From Tolypothrix tenuis PCC 7101 (lineage in GTDB: Bacteria; Cyanobacteriota; Cyanobacteriia; Cyanobacteriales; Nostocaceae): 64,000 bases of DNA. Numbering within the stretch: position 1 is the stretch's first letter; the number at the start of each line of letters is the position of its first letter. Below, in pieces: positions 35,236 to 43,677 of this stretch. The stretch lies in NCBI RefSeq assembly GCF_002368295.1, contig NZ_AP018250.1, positions 124,001 through 188,000 of the forward strand, in the 5' to 3' direction. A program made the translations under genes and the position numbers. The notes below the pieces were generated by a model that saw only the letters and a program-made list of their open reading frames with translations, was not told where the DNA came from and did not search any database.

Positions 35236-36228
35236 ATGCCAAAAAGTCAAACAAAGCCTACTAATTCTGCTACTGAAGAAAGCACAGTATCCCAGTCTGA
35301 ACCCCCTGAACAAACAGTTCAAAATAGTACAAAAATACAAAAGCGTAAATTAGCTATTTCTAAATTTGCAAATCCTGAGTACAATGCGCCGATTAGTAAT
35401 ATCTGCATCTGCCAAGTAATCAATCACATGGAAGCAGAAAAAGTCGGGTTGTTTATCAAAGATAAATACTTAGCAGCAATTAACTGGCAAGGACAAGAAC
35501 CTACACACAAGCACACCTTCTCTAGTGGCACGCCAGAAATGGGAGTGTTGTTGCAATCGCCCAGGATGCACATTCTTGATGTTTCTCCCAGATATATTGA
35601 ACAGCGCGATGATGGCAAAATCGTAGGAGTGTACGAATCACCTGATGGGTACGAAATGTACCAAGCAATTGGCAAAGATACCGCAGTACTGAGAAGGTTT
35701 TACTTGTTGCAACTTGTTGATGAAAATAATAATAACCTGCACTCAGTACCAATTGTCCTATCAATTAAAGGCGTTGCATCATCAAAATTTGGCGAGGCTT
35801 ATAAACAGTTCCAACGCGAACTAGAGGTTGCATTCGCCCGATTTACTAATACAACTGTCGCTGAAAAACGTGCAGAGTTTCATCGCCTCGGTGTATTTCA
35901 ACCCACCTTTACGCCATCTCTTGAACCTAAAGAAGCAGTCAATCAAAGAGATAAATCTTGGGTAGCAGTTGTCACTTCCTACAAATCACCAAACTCCGAT
36001 GGAAGCGATTTTCTCGAATTCTTCTCAGAAGGAAAAGAAATCGATATCCAAACAACAATGCAGGCAAATCCCGAATTCTCTCACCGCATCGGTAAAACAT
36101 CAACCGTTGTAGCAGAACATAATCGCTTGGTAGGTGCAGCTGATATGCCAGTAGCAGCACTTCCTCCTAGTACAGCAGGTCAGGCTTATACAGCATACAG
36201 TACTGAGATGGAAGAATTGCCCTACTAA
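35236..36228 (+). CDS. DUF5895-type protein with SSB-like acidic C-terminus
   Basis: A 330-residue soluble protein that I associate with DUF5895, a cyanobacterial plasmid family of unknown function. The first 45 residues are disordered (Thr/Ser/Glu/Gln). The core is mixed alpha/beta with KFANPEYNAPISNICICQV, HTFSSGTPEMGVLLQSPRMHILDVSPR and FYLLQLVDENNN. The C-terminus is a flexible stretch ending MEELPY, an acidic tail with a terminal P-aromatic pair like the DDDIPF of SSB. It lies between a terminator and dnaN, so a role in replication is plausible. This is inference. Confidence 0.6.
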   Translation: MPKSQTKPTNSATEESTVSQSEPPEQTVQNSTKIQKRKLAISKFANPEYNAPISNICICQVINHMEAEKVGLFIKDKYLAAINWQGQEPTHKHTFSSGTPEMGVLLQSPRMHILDVSPRYIEQRDDGKIVGVYESPDGYEMYQAIGKDTAVLRRFYLLQLVDENNNNLHSVPIVLSIKGVASSKFGEAYKQFQRELEVAFARFTNTTVAEKRAEFHRLGVFQPTFTPSLEPKEAVNQRDKSWVAVVTSYKSPNSDGSDFLEFFSEGKEIDIQTTMQANPEFSHRIGKTSTVVAEHNRLVGAADMPVAALPPSTAGQAYTAYSTEMEELPY

Positions 36229-36253
36229 AAAAACTATCTCATTTAACCGAAAA

Positions 36254-36273
36254 GGGTGCTATTTCTAGCACCC
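36254..36273 (+). terminator. Hairpin between the DUF5895 gene and dnaN
   Basis: A 7-bp stem GGGTGCT/AGCACCC (36254-36260 with 36267-36273), loop 6 nt, with no T run. It lies 26 nt after the stop and 34 nt before the dnaN start. Confidence 0.45.
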
Positions 36274-36307
36274 GTTAAAACATCATTTACTAAAAGCAAA
36301 GTAACAA

Positions 36308-37678
36308 ATGAAACTAAACATTGAACAATCTAAACTCGCAGAAATTCTAGAAACCGCTTATCTCGCAATTAGTTCTAAGCCCACTGACCCAATTTTAGGA
36401 AATATCTTACTGATAGCAAATGAAGATGGGATAGTATCAGCAACAGGAACAAACCTTAACCTTACAATTCATACTACAACGACCGCTAATGTAGAAACTT
36501 CAGGTCAGGTAGCACTACCAGCCAAACTATTAACTGACACTATTAACAATGTCAGAGGAGAAATTACCTTAGAGGTAGAAAACCAAGCCTGCATAATTAC
36601 TCACAATAGCGGTAAATGCCGTCTGATTGGCGGAAAACCCGACGAGTTTCCAACTCTTCCCAAGGGAGAAAATCCAATAGAGGTAAATTTAAGTGCCAAG
36701 AAACTCCAAGCCGCACTTGAAGGGACACTCTATTGCACCAATGGTGACGAAACAAAGTTAGTTTTAACTGGTGTCAACTTCAAAATTGATACCAACAAGT
36801 GGCAAGCTGCTAGTACAAATGGTCACAAATTAGCATTAGTCACAGGAATACTTGATAGCGAATATTCTGACCCAATTGACTTTACTGTTCCAGGTAAGTC
36901 ACTTAGCGAGTTAAACAAAATTCTCTCTCAAAGTGCCGATACAAGCGTATGCAATATTCTTCTATCAAATAAAACTATTGAGTTTAGTCTTCCTAATACA
37001 AAGGTCATTTCCCGACTTTTAGAGGGAGAATACCCCAAAATCAATAGTTTGATTCCCAGAACATTTGAGTATGAATTTACATTAGAACGCAAGGGATTTG
37101 AGAGCGCACTGAAGCGGGTAAGTTATCTAGCCGAACGCAAGCAAAAGGTTGTCAAAATTCTCTGGGAATTGGAAGCTACACAGGCAACACTATACACTGA
37201 AGCTACTGATATCGGGGATGCAGTTGACTCGGTACTGATGAAACCAGCAACTAGTCATTCAGAAAACATCAGTATTGGATTAAATATCGATTACCTTCTC
37301 GAAGGATTAAAGCACATCAGTACTGATGAAATCGTGGTGCGGTGTAACAAACCCACGCAACCAGTTATTATCTGCCCGATGGGAGGACTGCTCAATCAGC
37401 TGTATCTGGTAATGCCTGTAGAAATTAAGCAGGGGTTTGAAAATAAATCCACCCCAAGCAAAACGACAACAGCAGAGAAAACTCCTGAAGCATTAGAAAC
37501 AACAGAAACTACTGTAGTAGCCGAACTAGAAGAAGCCATAAATAATACTCAGACTTCTCAAACGGAAAGCAATGGTGAAACCTCGGAAGTAGAGACATCA
37601 ACAGCTGAGGCCAAAGCTAGTAACAAAAGTAAGCCAAGTTCGCGTACACGAGCTAAGAAAGAGGCTGCTTCTGTATAA
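36308..37678 (+). CDS. dnaN: DNA polymerase III beta subunit (sliding clamp), plasmid copy
   Basis: A 456-residue beta clamp. The three-domain clamp occupies about residues 1-376: MKLNIEQSKLAEILETAYLAISSKPTDPILGNILL, the inter-domain loops GGKPDEFPTLP and LLEGEYPKI (equivalents of the second and third domain signatures), and the end LNQLYLVMPVEIK. About 80 Thr/Glu/Ser/Ala-rich residues follow and end in a basic patch (SKPSSRTRAKKEAASV). Chromosomal clamps stop at about 375-390, so this disordered tail is unusual and may bind DNA or a partner. It would tether the PolB polymerase, which ends in a clamp-binding peptide. Confidence 0.92.
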   Translation: MKLNIEQSKLAEILETAYLAISSKPTDPILGNILLIANEDGIVSATGTNLNLTIHTTTTANVETSGQVALPAKLLTDTINNVRGEITLEVENQACIITHNSGKCRLIGGKPDEFPTLPKGENPIEVNLSAKKLQAALEGTLYCTNGDETKLVLTGVNFKIDTNKWQAASTNGHKLALVTGILDSEYSDPIDFTVPGKSLSELNKILSQSADTSVCNILLSNKTIEFSLPNTKVISRLLEGEYPKINSLIPRTFEYEFTLERKGFESALKRVSYLAERKQKVVKILWELEATQATLYTEATDIGDAVDSVLMKPATSHSENISIGLNIDYLLEGLKHISTDEIVVRCNKPTQPVIICPMGGLLNQLYLVMPVEIKQGFENKSTPSKTTTAEKTPEALETTETTVVAELEEAINNTQTSQTESNGETSEVETSTAEAKASNKSKPSSRTRAKKEAASV

Positions 37679-37687
37679 AAGCAAACT

Positions 37688-37711
37688 CTCCTACCAGATA
37701 ACTGGTAGGAG
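37688..37711 (+). terminator. Hairpin between dnaN and dnaX
   Basis: A 9-bp perfect stem CTCCTACCA (37688-37696 with 37703-37711), 6-nt loop, no T run. Like several intercistronic gaps here it is filled by one strong hairpin. Confidence 0.5.
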
Positions 37712-37740
37712 GAATTTAAAATAAATTATTGGAAAGAACT

Positions 37741-39030
37741 ATGTACCAACCACTACATCTCAAATACCGTCCCCAGACTCTTAGTGAAGTTATTGGACAA
37801 AAACATATCGTTCGCACTCTCATAAATGCGATCGCTCTCCAAAAGATTGCACCTGCTTACCTATTTAGTGGCCCCAAAGGTACGGGCAAAACCAGTACCG
37901 CCCGCATCATCGCTAAATCCCTCAACTGTCAATCAAGCAATGAGCCGACAACCAAGCCCTGTGGAGAATGCAATTCATGCAAGGGAATTACAGCATCTTC
38001 TTCTGTTGATGTAACCGAACTGGATGCAGCAAGCAATAGTGGAGTAGAACTGATCCGAGAGCTTATATCCACTATCCAGTTTGCACCAGTGGAAGGTAGA
38101 TTCAAAATATTCATTATTGATGAATGTCATGCTCTAAGCAGCCAATCGTGGCAAGCACTCCTCAAAACCATTGAAAGCCCTCCCCGTCATGTAGTATTTA
38201 TCTTCTGCACAACCGAGTTACACAAAGTTCCAGAAACCATTGTCTCCCGTTGCCAAAAGTTTGACTTTAAGAGAGTTCCTGTCTCGCTAGTTGCAAGCTA
38301 CCTAGAACAAATATCTCACCAAGAAAGTATCAACATTGCGCCATCAGCAGTTACCGCCGTAGCTAAAGCAAACAAGGGACATCTGCGCGACTCACTCAAA
38401 CTTTTAGATCAGTTAACTTTACTAGGTGAAGAGGAAATTACTTCTAACTGGGTTTGGGAACTATCAGGCACTATTCCCGAATACGATTTACTCACCGTCT
38501 GTGAAAATATCATCAAAGGAGAAATTACGGGCAATTTAGGCATCCTTCAAGATTGGATTGAATCTGGTAAACAGCCAACTGCCATCCATACAAGTCTTGT
38601 CAACTTCCTCAAAGACTTACTTGTGTGCAAAACTAATCCCAATGGCAGATATCTTACACAGCTAGAAGAGGACACCTGGGAGGAATTAGTAAGTATCTCG
38701 CAGTTGTGGAATATCGACCAGATCCGAAACGCGATCGCACTTTTAATGGCACGCCAAAATCTCATGCGGGATGAAGACGCGCACCTTTGGTTAGAAGCTA
38801 CACTTGTCGAGATAGTGCCAACCAACAAGGGTAGTCACCAATCACAACCCTGGAAAGATTGGAAAACTGCTCAAGATGCGATTAACTGGGGCAAGGAACA
38901 GTTACCCCACTTAACACAAGCGCAGTTACAAGAACACTGGCAAAAGCTGACACCTATTAATGGTAAAAAGGCACCAGCTTGGGTAGAAGCTGTCCAAAAG
39001 CTGCAACAAAAACAACTACAGCAAGCTTAA
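37741..39030 (+). CDS. dnaX: DNA polymerase III gamma/tau-like clamp-loader ATPase
   Basis: A 429-residue AAA+ protein. I start at ATG 37741 (MYQPLHLKYRPQTLSEVIGQ), with GGAAAG just before; TTG 37729 would add 4 residues. Motifs: Walker A GPKGTGKTS, the zinc module CGECNSCKGI with an upstream Cys pair (LNCQSS...PCGEC), Walker B IIDECH, sensor FIFCTTELHKVPETI and the arginine-finger motif SRC. The length stops soon after domain III, so it is gamma-like and lacks tau's polymerase/DnaB-binding arm. That fits a replisome whose polymerase is PolB rather than DnaE. It loads the clamp with HolA and HolB below. Confidence 0.9.
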   Translation: MYQPLHLKYRPQTLSEVIGQKHIVRTLINAIALQKIAPAYLFSGPKGTGKTSTARIIAKSLNCQSSNEPTTKPCGECNSCKGITASSSVDVTELDAASNSGVELIRELISTIQFAPVEGRFKIFIIDECHALSSQSWQALLKTIESPPRHVVFIFCTTELHKVPETIVSRCQKFDFKRVPVSLVASYLEQISHQESINIAPSAVTAVAKANKGHLRDSLKLLDQLTLLGEEEITSNWVWELSGTIPEYDLLTVCENIIKGEITGNLGILQDWIESGKQPTAIHTSLVNFLKDLLVCKTNPNGRYLTQLEEDTWEELVSISQLWNIDQIRNAIALLMARQNLMRDEDAHLWLEATLVEIVPTNKGSHQSQPWKDWKTAQDAINWGKEQLPHLTQAQLQEHWQKLTPINGKKAPAWVEAVQKLQQKQLQQA

Positions 39031-39034
39031 CTTT

Positions 39035-39070
39035 AAGGAGGGTTATAACTATAGTAATAACCCTCCTTTT
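39035..39070 (+). terminator. Rho-independent terminator after dnaX
   Basis: A perfect 12-bp stem AAGGAGGGTTAT (39035-39046 with 39057-39068), loop 10 nt, followed by TTTT. It starts 4 nt after the dnaX stop codon. Confidence 0.85.
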
Positions 39071-39139
39071 ATAGTTTTCTAGTAACAGTTAAAATGCTCA
39101 AACTACTAAAGGGCTTAATATTTATTAAAATACTCTCAT

Positions 39140-39766
39140 TTAGGCAACCTGCATTAATTCCATACATTTCTTTGAAAGTTCGTCTGCCACTGACACAGAT
39201 TCTACATCAATACACATAAATCCGAGATTTTCAACCTTCTCCCTCATGCGTTTATTATATAATAAGGTACGGTCTAAAAACTTTTGAATTAGGTGCTTTT
39301 TATCCTCACTTACATTATAAAAATTACTTTCACTAAAGATTCGGTAAGAGAAGAGTTGGTCACTAGCCGTAAGCCAAATCGCTTTAACACCATTTTCGCT
39401 AACTAAATTCGCTACAAATTCAGGCCATAATGCAGAGCCTTCAAGGATAAGGCATTCCGTTGATAAATCAGACGCATGAGAATGAACGATAATCTCGACT
39501 TGCGGTAACACATTTTTCTCATAATGCGATAATACATCTACAAAAAGAGCGTCAACAGACAAAGTTCCATAATGTTCTGCTACGTGTTCTGGAATAGCAT
39601 TTCTATTTGCACCCACCCAAGGATGTCCAGGATGCCGAGCGAGTTTGTCTGTAGAACGATAACTCCAACCAAGCCTCGCCACCAAAGATTGGCCAAGGGT
39701 GGATTTGCCTACATGAGAGGAGCCACCAATTAAAATCACTCGTGTTTCATTGCTTAATTCATTCAT
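39140..39766 (-). CDS. P-loop kinase-like protein
   Basis: A 208-residue P-loop NTPase on the opposite strand to the surrounding replication genes. Walker A is ILIGGSSHVGKST (residues 11-23), then TDKLARHPGHPW resembling the nucleotide-kinase lid entrance. It looks like small-molecule or 2-phosphoglycerate-kinase-like AAA_33/zeta-toxin-fold proteins (LILEGSALWPEF). The substrate is unknown. Its orientation, sitting between dnaX and the polymerase, suggests a late insertion or a small defence/toxin cargo gene. Confidence 0.65.
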   Translation of the reverse strand: MNELSNETRVILIGGSSHVGKSTLGQSLVARLGWSYRSTDKLARHPGHPWVGANRNAIPEHVAEHYGTLSVDALFVDVLSHYEKNVLPQVEIIVHSHASDLSTECLILEGSALWPEFVANLVSENGVKAIWLTASDQLFSYRIFSESNFYNVSEDKKHLIQKFLDRTLLYNKRMREKVENLGFMCIDVESVSVADELSKKCMELMQVA

Positions 39767-39843
39767 AAGTACTGATTAACCTTACTTATTTCTATATTTA
39801 TTTAATCAAATAACCAAATAAATTAACATTTACTACCACAGCA

Positions 39844-39852
39844 GCATACGCA
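39844..39852 (+). promoter_or_regulatory. Leader motif (GCATACGCA) upstream of the polymerase gene
   Basis: A one-base variant of the CTNACGCA leader motif, 64 nt before the polymerase start. It is the most distant copy from its start codon. Confidence 0.35.
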
Positions 39853-39907
39853 GTTAAGTTGATAGTTAAAAATTAATATCAACATGAATTAGGAAAATCT
39901 CTAATTA

Positions 39908-41725
39908 ATGAATTATAACCACAGAGATTTTGTAAAAAAATCTAGAGGAATAATCGTTGTTGATGAAGACAAACTAAACATTTATTGGAAAGACCCCTCT
40001 CCAATAAAACCTTGGCAGCCCAAAATACAACTCAAGCCGTATCAGGAACTTTCACAAATATTTGTCGATATCGAAACAGCAGGAATAAACCCCTTTGAAA
40101 GCCGTATCTATGCTATTGGTTGTATGGATTCAAGGGGATATTCTACTATTTTCATGGATATCTCAGAAGCTAAAATACTGACCAAATTTATCAACCATCT
40201 CAGTAAAAGAAATCCAGATGTCATTTTCACCTATAACGGGATGGCATTTGATATTCCATTTATTATTACTCGATGCAACTTGCACGGTATAAAACACCCA
40301 TTTAAAGTTGCATCTAAATCTCGGACTATTCGTACTGCCCAAGTACGGGGCGAGCCACTAAAAATTCAGGAGGTGTTCATCCAAAATAGCCAACACGTAG
40401 ACATTTATATCTGCGTTCTGAGGTGGGATTTCATAGCCAAAAAGCTAACTAACGGCAGATCGCTCAAAAAGGCTGTATTGGACATGGGACTGCGCCAGAA
40501 GACTAGGCTAGTTCTTCCCTATGAAGAAATCCTCAGTTGTTGGAAAGATGGCCCCAACAGTAAGGGATGGAAACGCCTGAAAGAGTATCTTGTCTACGAC
40601 CTTGAAGACACCCGGCTAATTGCGAATAGACTTGTACCCTCATACTATTACGAAGCACTAATTGTACCGGAAATGAATCTCCAGCAGCTAACACTTGCTG
40701 GTAATGGTACTAAATGGGAACGAATATTTGAGCATCATTATCCAGGTTATAAACCAAAACCCGATCGCAAGTACAAATTCCAAGGAGGGATGGCCTACTC
40801 TATTCCTGGACTGTATAGAAGAGTTGGATATGCAGATATTAGCTCAATGCACCCTTGGGCAATGCTAGATAAGGGTATTTGCTCAATTAAAGATACAGAA
40901 CGTATTGGGCTAAGTATTCTGCAATATTTGGTGAATGAAAAATCTAGGCTGGAACAACTTGCATCTGCTGGAGATGTTGCTGCTAAGGAAAAAAGAGAAT
41001 CCATCAAGGTTTTAGCTAACTCTGAGTTTGGATTCTTCGGCACGTCTGAACTCGCGTTCAATGATATGGAGGCTGCTGCATTAGTTACAGCCTACAGTCG
41101 AAAAGTACTCAAGCTAATGATTGAAATTATCACTCAGCACGGTGGTACTCCTGTGGAAGTTGACACCGATGGAGTGTTTTTCACCCATCCCAACCCAGAA
41201 GAGGTACGTAGTTTACTTCAATCTCAATTGCCTAAAGGGATAACTGTCAAGCTAGAGTTTATCGCTGACGCTATGTTTATTCCAGAACGGGGAACCAAAA
41301 ATTACCTTTTATGGCTTCCAGACGGGAAAATCATCACTAAAGGCAACTGGCGCAACCGCGATCGCTCTCAACTAGAGAAAGAGTTTTCTATTGAGTATTT
41401 AACCCTGCTAATTCAAAATGTATCAGCAGCAGAAGATTATTATGCACACATTAAATCCCAGATTTTATCAAGGGAATATCCAAAAGAAAAACTTGCAATC
41501 ACACGCAAAATTAAAGAGGGCGAAAAAGAAATCCTCAAATTAGGGAAACCTGGAGATGTAGTAACTTACTATTACGGAATTAGCGGCATAACTAATATCA
41601 GCAGTAATGAAAATTACTCACGCCAATACTATCTTCACTTAATTGAAAAAAGGCGAGAAGAAATTCTTAAGATAGCTGCTCCTGCGACACTAGAAAGTAA
41701 CAAACGTCAGTTATCTCTTTTCTAA
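39908..41725 (+). CDS. Family B DNA polymerase with 3'-5' exonuclease and C-terminal clamp-binding peptide
   Basis: A 605-residue family B polymerase. Exonuclease: Exo I FVDIETA (Asp54, Glu56), Exo II FTYNGMAFD (Asn110, Asp115), Exo III YDLED (Tyr230, Asp234). Polymerase: FQGGMA (291-296), motif A ADISSMHP (Asp310), motif B KVLANSEFG (Lys367, Asn371), motif C VDTDG (Asp419, Asp421). All catalytic acids are present. It is much shorter than E. coli Pol II (783) and lacks obvious TPR1/TPR2 insertions of protein-primed enzymes. The last residues are RQLSLF, a canonical beta-clamp-binding peptide, so it should work with the plasmid DnaN. It is likely the plasmid replicase, with leader motif GCATACGCA upstream. 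Confidence 0.9.
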   Translation: MNYNHRDFVKKSRGIIVVDEDKLNIYWKDPSPIKPWQPKIQLKPYQELSQIFVDIETAGINPFESRIYAIGCMDSRGYSTIFMDISEAKILTKFINHLSKRNPDVIFTYNGMAFDIPFIITRCNLHGIKHPFKVASKSRTIRTAQVRGEPLKIQEVFIQNSQHVDIYICVLRWDFIAKKLTNGRSLKKAVLDMGLRQKTRLVLPYEEILSCWKDGPNSKGWKRLKEYLVYDLEDTRLIANRLVPSYYYEALIVPEMNLQQLTLAGNGTKWERIFEHHYPGYKPKPDRKYKFQGGMAYSIPGLYRRVGYADISSMHPWAMLDKGICSIKDTERIGLSILQYLVNEKSRLEQLASAGDVAAKEKRESIKVLANSEFGFFGTSELAFNDMEAAALVTAYSRKVLKLMIEIITQHGGTPVEVDTDGVFFTHPNPEEVRSLLQSQLPKGITVKLEFIADAMFIPERGTKNYLLWLPDGKIITKGNWRNRDRSQLEKEFSIEYLTLLIQNVSAAEDYYAHIKSQILSREYPKEKLAITRKIKEGEKEILKLGKPGDVVTYYYGISGITNISSNENYSRQYYLHLIEKRREEILKIAAPATLESNKRQLSLF

Positions 41726-41735
41726 ACGAACAAAG

Positions 41736-41758
41736 TTGAGATTTTACGTAAATCTCAA
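41736..41758 (+). terminator. Hairpin after the polymerase gene
   Basis: An 8-bp perfect stem TTGAGATT (41736-41743 with 41751-41758), loop 7 nt, 10 nt after the stop codon, without a clear T run. The remaining leader to 41814 contains a second weak GAATG/CATTC hairpin. Confidence 0.5.
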
Positions 41759-41813
41759 AGCTAATAAATATGAATGTTTTTCAAATTCATACATTCTGAT
41801 TTGTCTGTAACTA

Positions 41814-42596
41814 ATGAAAAATAAATCCTCTTCTCGCAAGCCCAGGCTTAATAAAAAGCAAAGGGCTTGGGTAAACTCATTCCTTTCGTCTCATCCTAAT
41901 GCCAGAGTTAGAACTATCTACGAATTGGATGGCGATCGCGTAGTTCAAATTGAGTGGTGGGAAAACACAACCCCAGTAATATTAGACCCGAAAAGTTACA
42001 TCCAAGGAATTATCAGCTACAACATGTGGGTTAAACTAAGAAAGTCTGGCGATCCCAGGAAAACGGCTGAGTTCTCTTATCGCATTACCCCACCAGAAAA
42101 ACGAAGCGCATCATGGCACTTAACAGGTCAACTCTCTCTAGAACTCCCTCAATGTTACGAAGTTGCAGAACCAAACAACCCAGTTATCATTAAATCAAAA
42201 AGGAGAAATACTAAAACCAAAAAAGTTAAAAAATTTCTTCAATATACTCTTCCTTTATCAGAGATTAATGTTCAAATTCATACTACAAATATAAAAGATG
42301 ATGGTGTTACTCTATGTGGACAAGAAATATTACTAGAAAACACATCACACCTAAATTTAGATACTGGTCAAGACACTAAACTTCCCGAAGCTATAGTCAA
42401 AATTCTCTCAGAGAAACAAGCCAGCTTAAAGGAATGGGAAACAGCTATTACACTATACGAGGTAGCTGGTTATAGTGGAGTAATAGAGTACCTTCAACAG
42501 TTAGATTCTTGGCGCAAATACTTGGGTAATAAACCAGTAGAGAACCATATTGATAAAGATTCAATTCAAAATTTCGTACAACCAGCACAAACTTAA
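41814..42596 (+). CDS. Protein of unknown function in the replisome block
   Basis: A 260-residue protein. A strongly basic N-terminus (MKNKSSSRKPRLNKKQRAW) is followed by YELDGDRVVQIEWWENTTPVILDP and a second basic stretch (KSKRRNTKTKKVKKF). TGQLSLELPQ (about 106-115) resembles a hexameric QxxLxL clamp-binding motif, but it is internal. The C-terminal helix region is DSWRKYLGNK. No family is recognised. Its place between the polymerase and HolA, and the basic patches, suggest a DNA-binding accessory factor. This is inference. Confidence 0.6.
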   Translation: MKNKSSSRKPRLNKKQRAWVNSFLSSHPNARVRTIYELDGDRVVQIEWWENTTPVILDPKSYIQGIISYNMWVKLRKSGDPRKTAEFSYRITPPEKRSASWHLTGQLSLELPQCYEVAEPNNPVIIKSKRRNTKTKKVKKFLQYTLPLSEINVQIHTTNIKDDGVTLCGQEILLENTSHLNLDTGQDTKLPEAIVKILSEKQASLKEWETAITLYEVAGYSGVIEYLQQLDSWRKYLGNKPVENHIDKDSIQNFVQPAQT

Positions 42597-42638
42597 GTAA
42601 GGTATTTACTGGTCACTACATAATAAATACCAAGCAGA

Positions 42639-42666
42639 AAGAGTTAATACTAACTCTTCTTTTTTT
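42639..42666 (+). terminator. Rho-independent terminator
   Basis: An 8-bp stem AAGAGTTA (42639-42646 with 42651-42658), loop 4 nt, followed by eight T. It closes the polymerase transcript. A second stem GGTATTTA/TAAATACC lies just before it (42601-42631). Confidence 0.8.
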
Positions 42667-42680
42667 AACCACTGCTGATA

Positions 42681-42712
42681 ACTAACGCATGATAATTAGA
42701 TGTTTATCTAAT
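42681..42712 (+). promoter_or_regulatory. Leader: CTNACGCA motif plus hairpin before holA
   Basis: ACTAACGCA at 42681-42689, then a 7-bp stem ATTAGAT/ATCTAAT (42695-42701 with 42706-42712) ending 5 nt before ATG 42718. No Shine-Dalgarno is visible. Confidence 0.55.
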
Positions 42713-42717
42713 CTGCA

Positions 42718-43677
42718 ATGCCAGTATACCTATACTACGGCGAAGATACCTATTCGCTCAATCAAAAAATAAACCATTTGGTGAATCAAAATGTTCATAC
42801 TGAATGGAAAGCTTTCAACTACATCAAGCTATCTGGAAATGAGAAAAATATTGCTGCCAATGTTTTTACTGAGGTTATGACTTTACCCTTTGGAGATGGT
42901 AACAAAATTGTTCATACAGACAGCGATCATTTAATTGGAAGCTTATTAAATGAGGATAATAACCAAGAACTTGAAAATCAACTTTCTCGAATACCTGCAA
43001 GTAACATTCTTCTAATTACTAGTAACAAAAAGCCAGATTCCCGCAGAGCAGTAGTAAAAACTATCATAAAATATGCTCAACAAGAAGAGTTTCCTCTCGT
43101 TCCTTGCTGGGATAAAAAGGGGATAGTTAATTTAATAGGGAAGTATGCAGCTATCCATCAAGTTAAACTTACACCGGATGTGACTGATTATCTAGTTGAA
43201 GCAATTGGTAATAACACTGCACGAGCCGATAGCGAATTTGCTAAACTTGCTGTCTATGCAAGTGAAAAAATTATTTCCCTTGAGGAGATAAAACAATTAG
43301 TTAGTAATCACAATACTGACTACAAAAAGCTTACTATGGCTATGTTAAGAAATCATTTAAACTTGGCAATAGCGCAGATGGATAAACTACTAGATAGTAA
43401 TGAACATCCACTCAAAATAGTAGCAACGCTTACGTCAATTTTTCGCACTTGGCTAATAACTAAAGCTGGTGTAGAAGCTAAATTATCTGACATCAAGATT
43501 GCAGAAATAGCTGAACTAAAAAACCCTAAAAGATTGTATTACCTCAAAGATGAAGTAAAGTCTGTAGGCATTCAAAAACTGAAAAACAGCCTTACCTTAC
43601 TTTTACAACTCGAAACGGAACTCAAAAGCGGCACTAACAATTTAATTAGTCGAACTATCGAAATTTGCACAGTATGA
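42718..43677 (+). CDS. holA: DNA polymerase III delta subunit
   Basis: A 319-residue HolA-type clamp-loader subunit. The start MPVYLYYGEDTYSLNQKINHLV is typical of cyanobacterial delta. ILLITSNKKPDSRRAVVKTI carries the family motif around a conserved D-x-R. The C-terminal collar domain shows TMAMLRNHLNLAIAQMDKLLDSNEHPLKIVATLTSIFRTWL. Delta opens the beta ring. It overlaps the next gene by 4 nt (ATGA). Confidence 0.88.
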   Translation: MPVYLYYGEDTYSLNQKINHLVNQNVHTEWKAFNYIKLSGNEKNIAANVFTEVMTLPFGDGNKIVHTDSDHLIGSLLNEDNNQELENQLSRIPASNILLITSNKKPDSRRAVVKTIIKYAQQEEFPLVPCWDKKGIVNLIGKYAAIHQVKLTPDVTDYLVEAIGNNTARADSEFAKLAVYASEKIISLEEIKQLVSNHNTDYKKLTMAMLRNHLNLAIAQMDKLLDSNEHPLKIVATLTSIFRTWLITKAGVEAKLSDIKIAEIAELKNPKRLYYLKDEVKSVGIQKLKNSLTLLLQLETELKSGTNNLISRTIEICTV

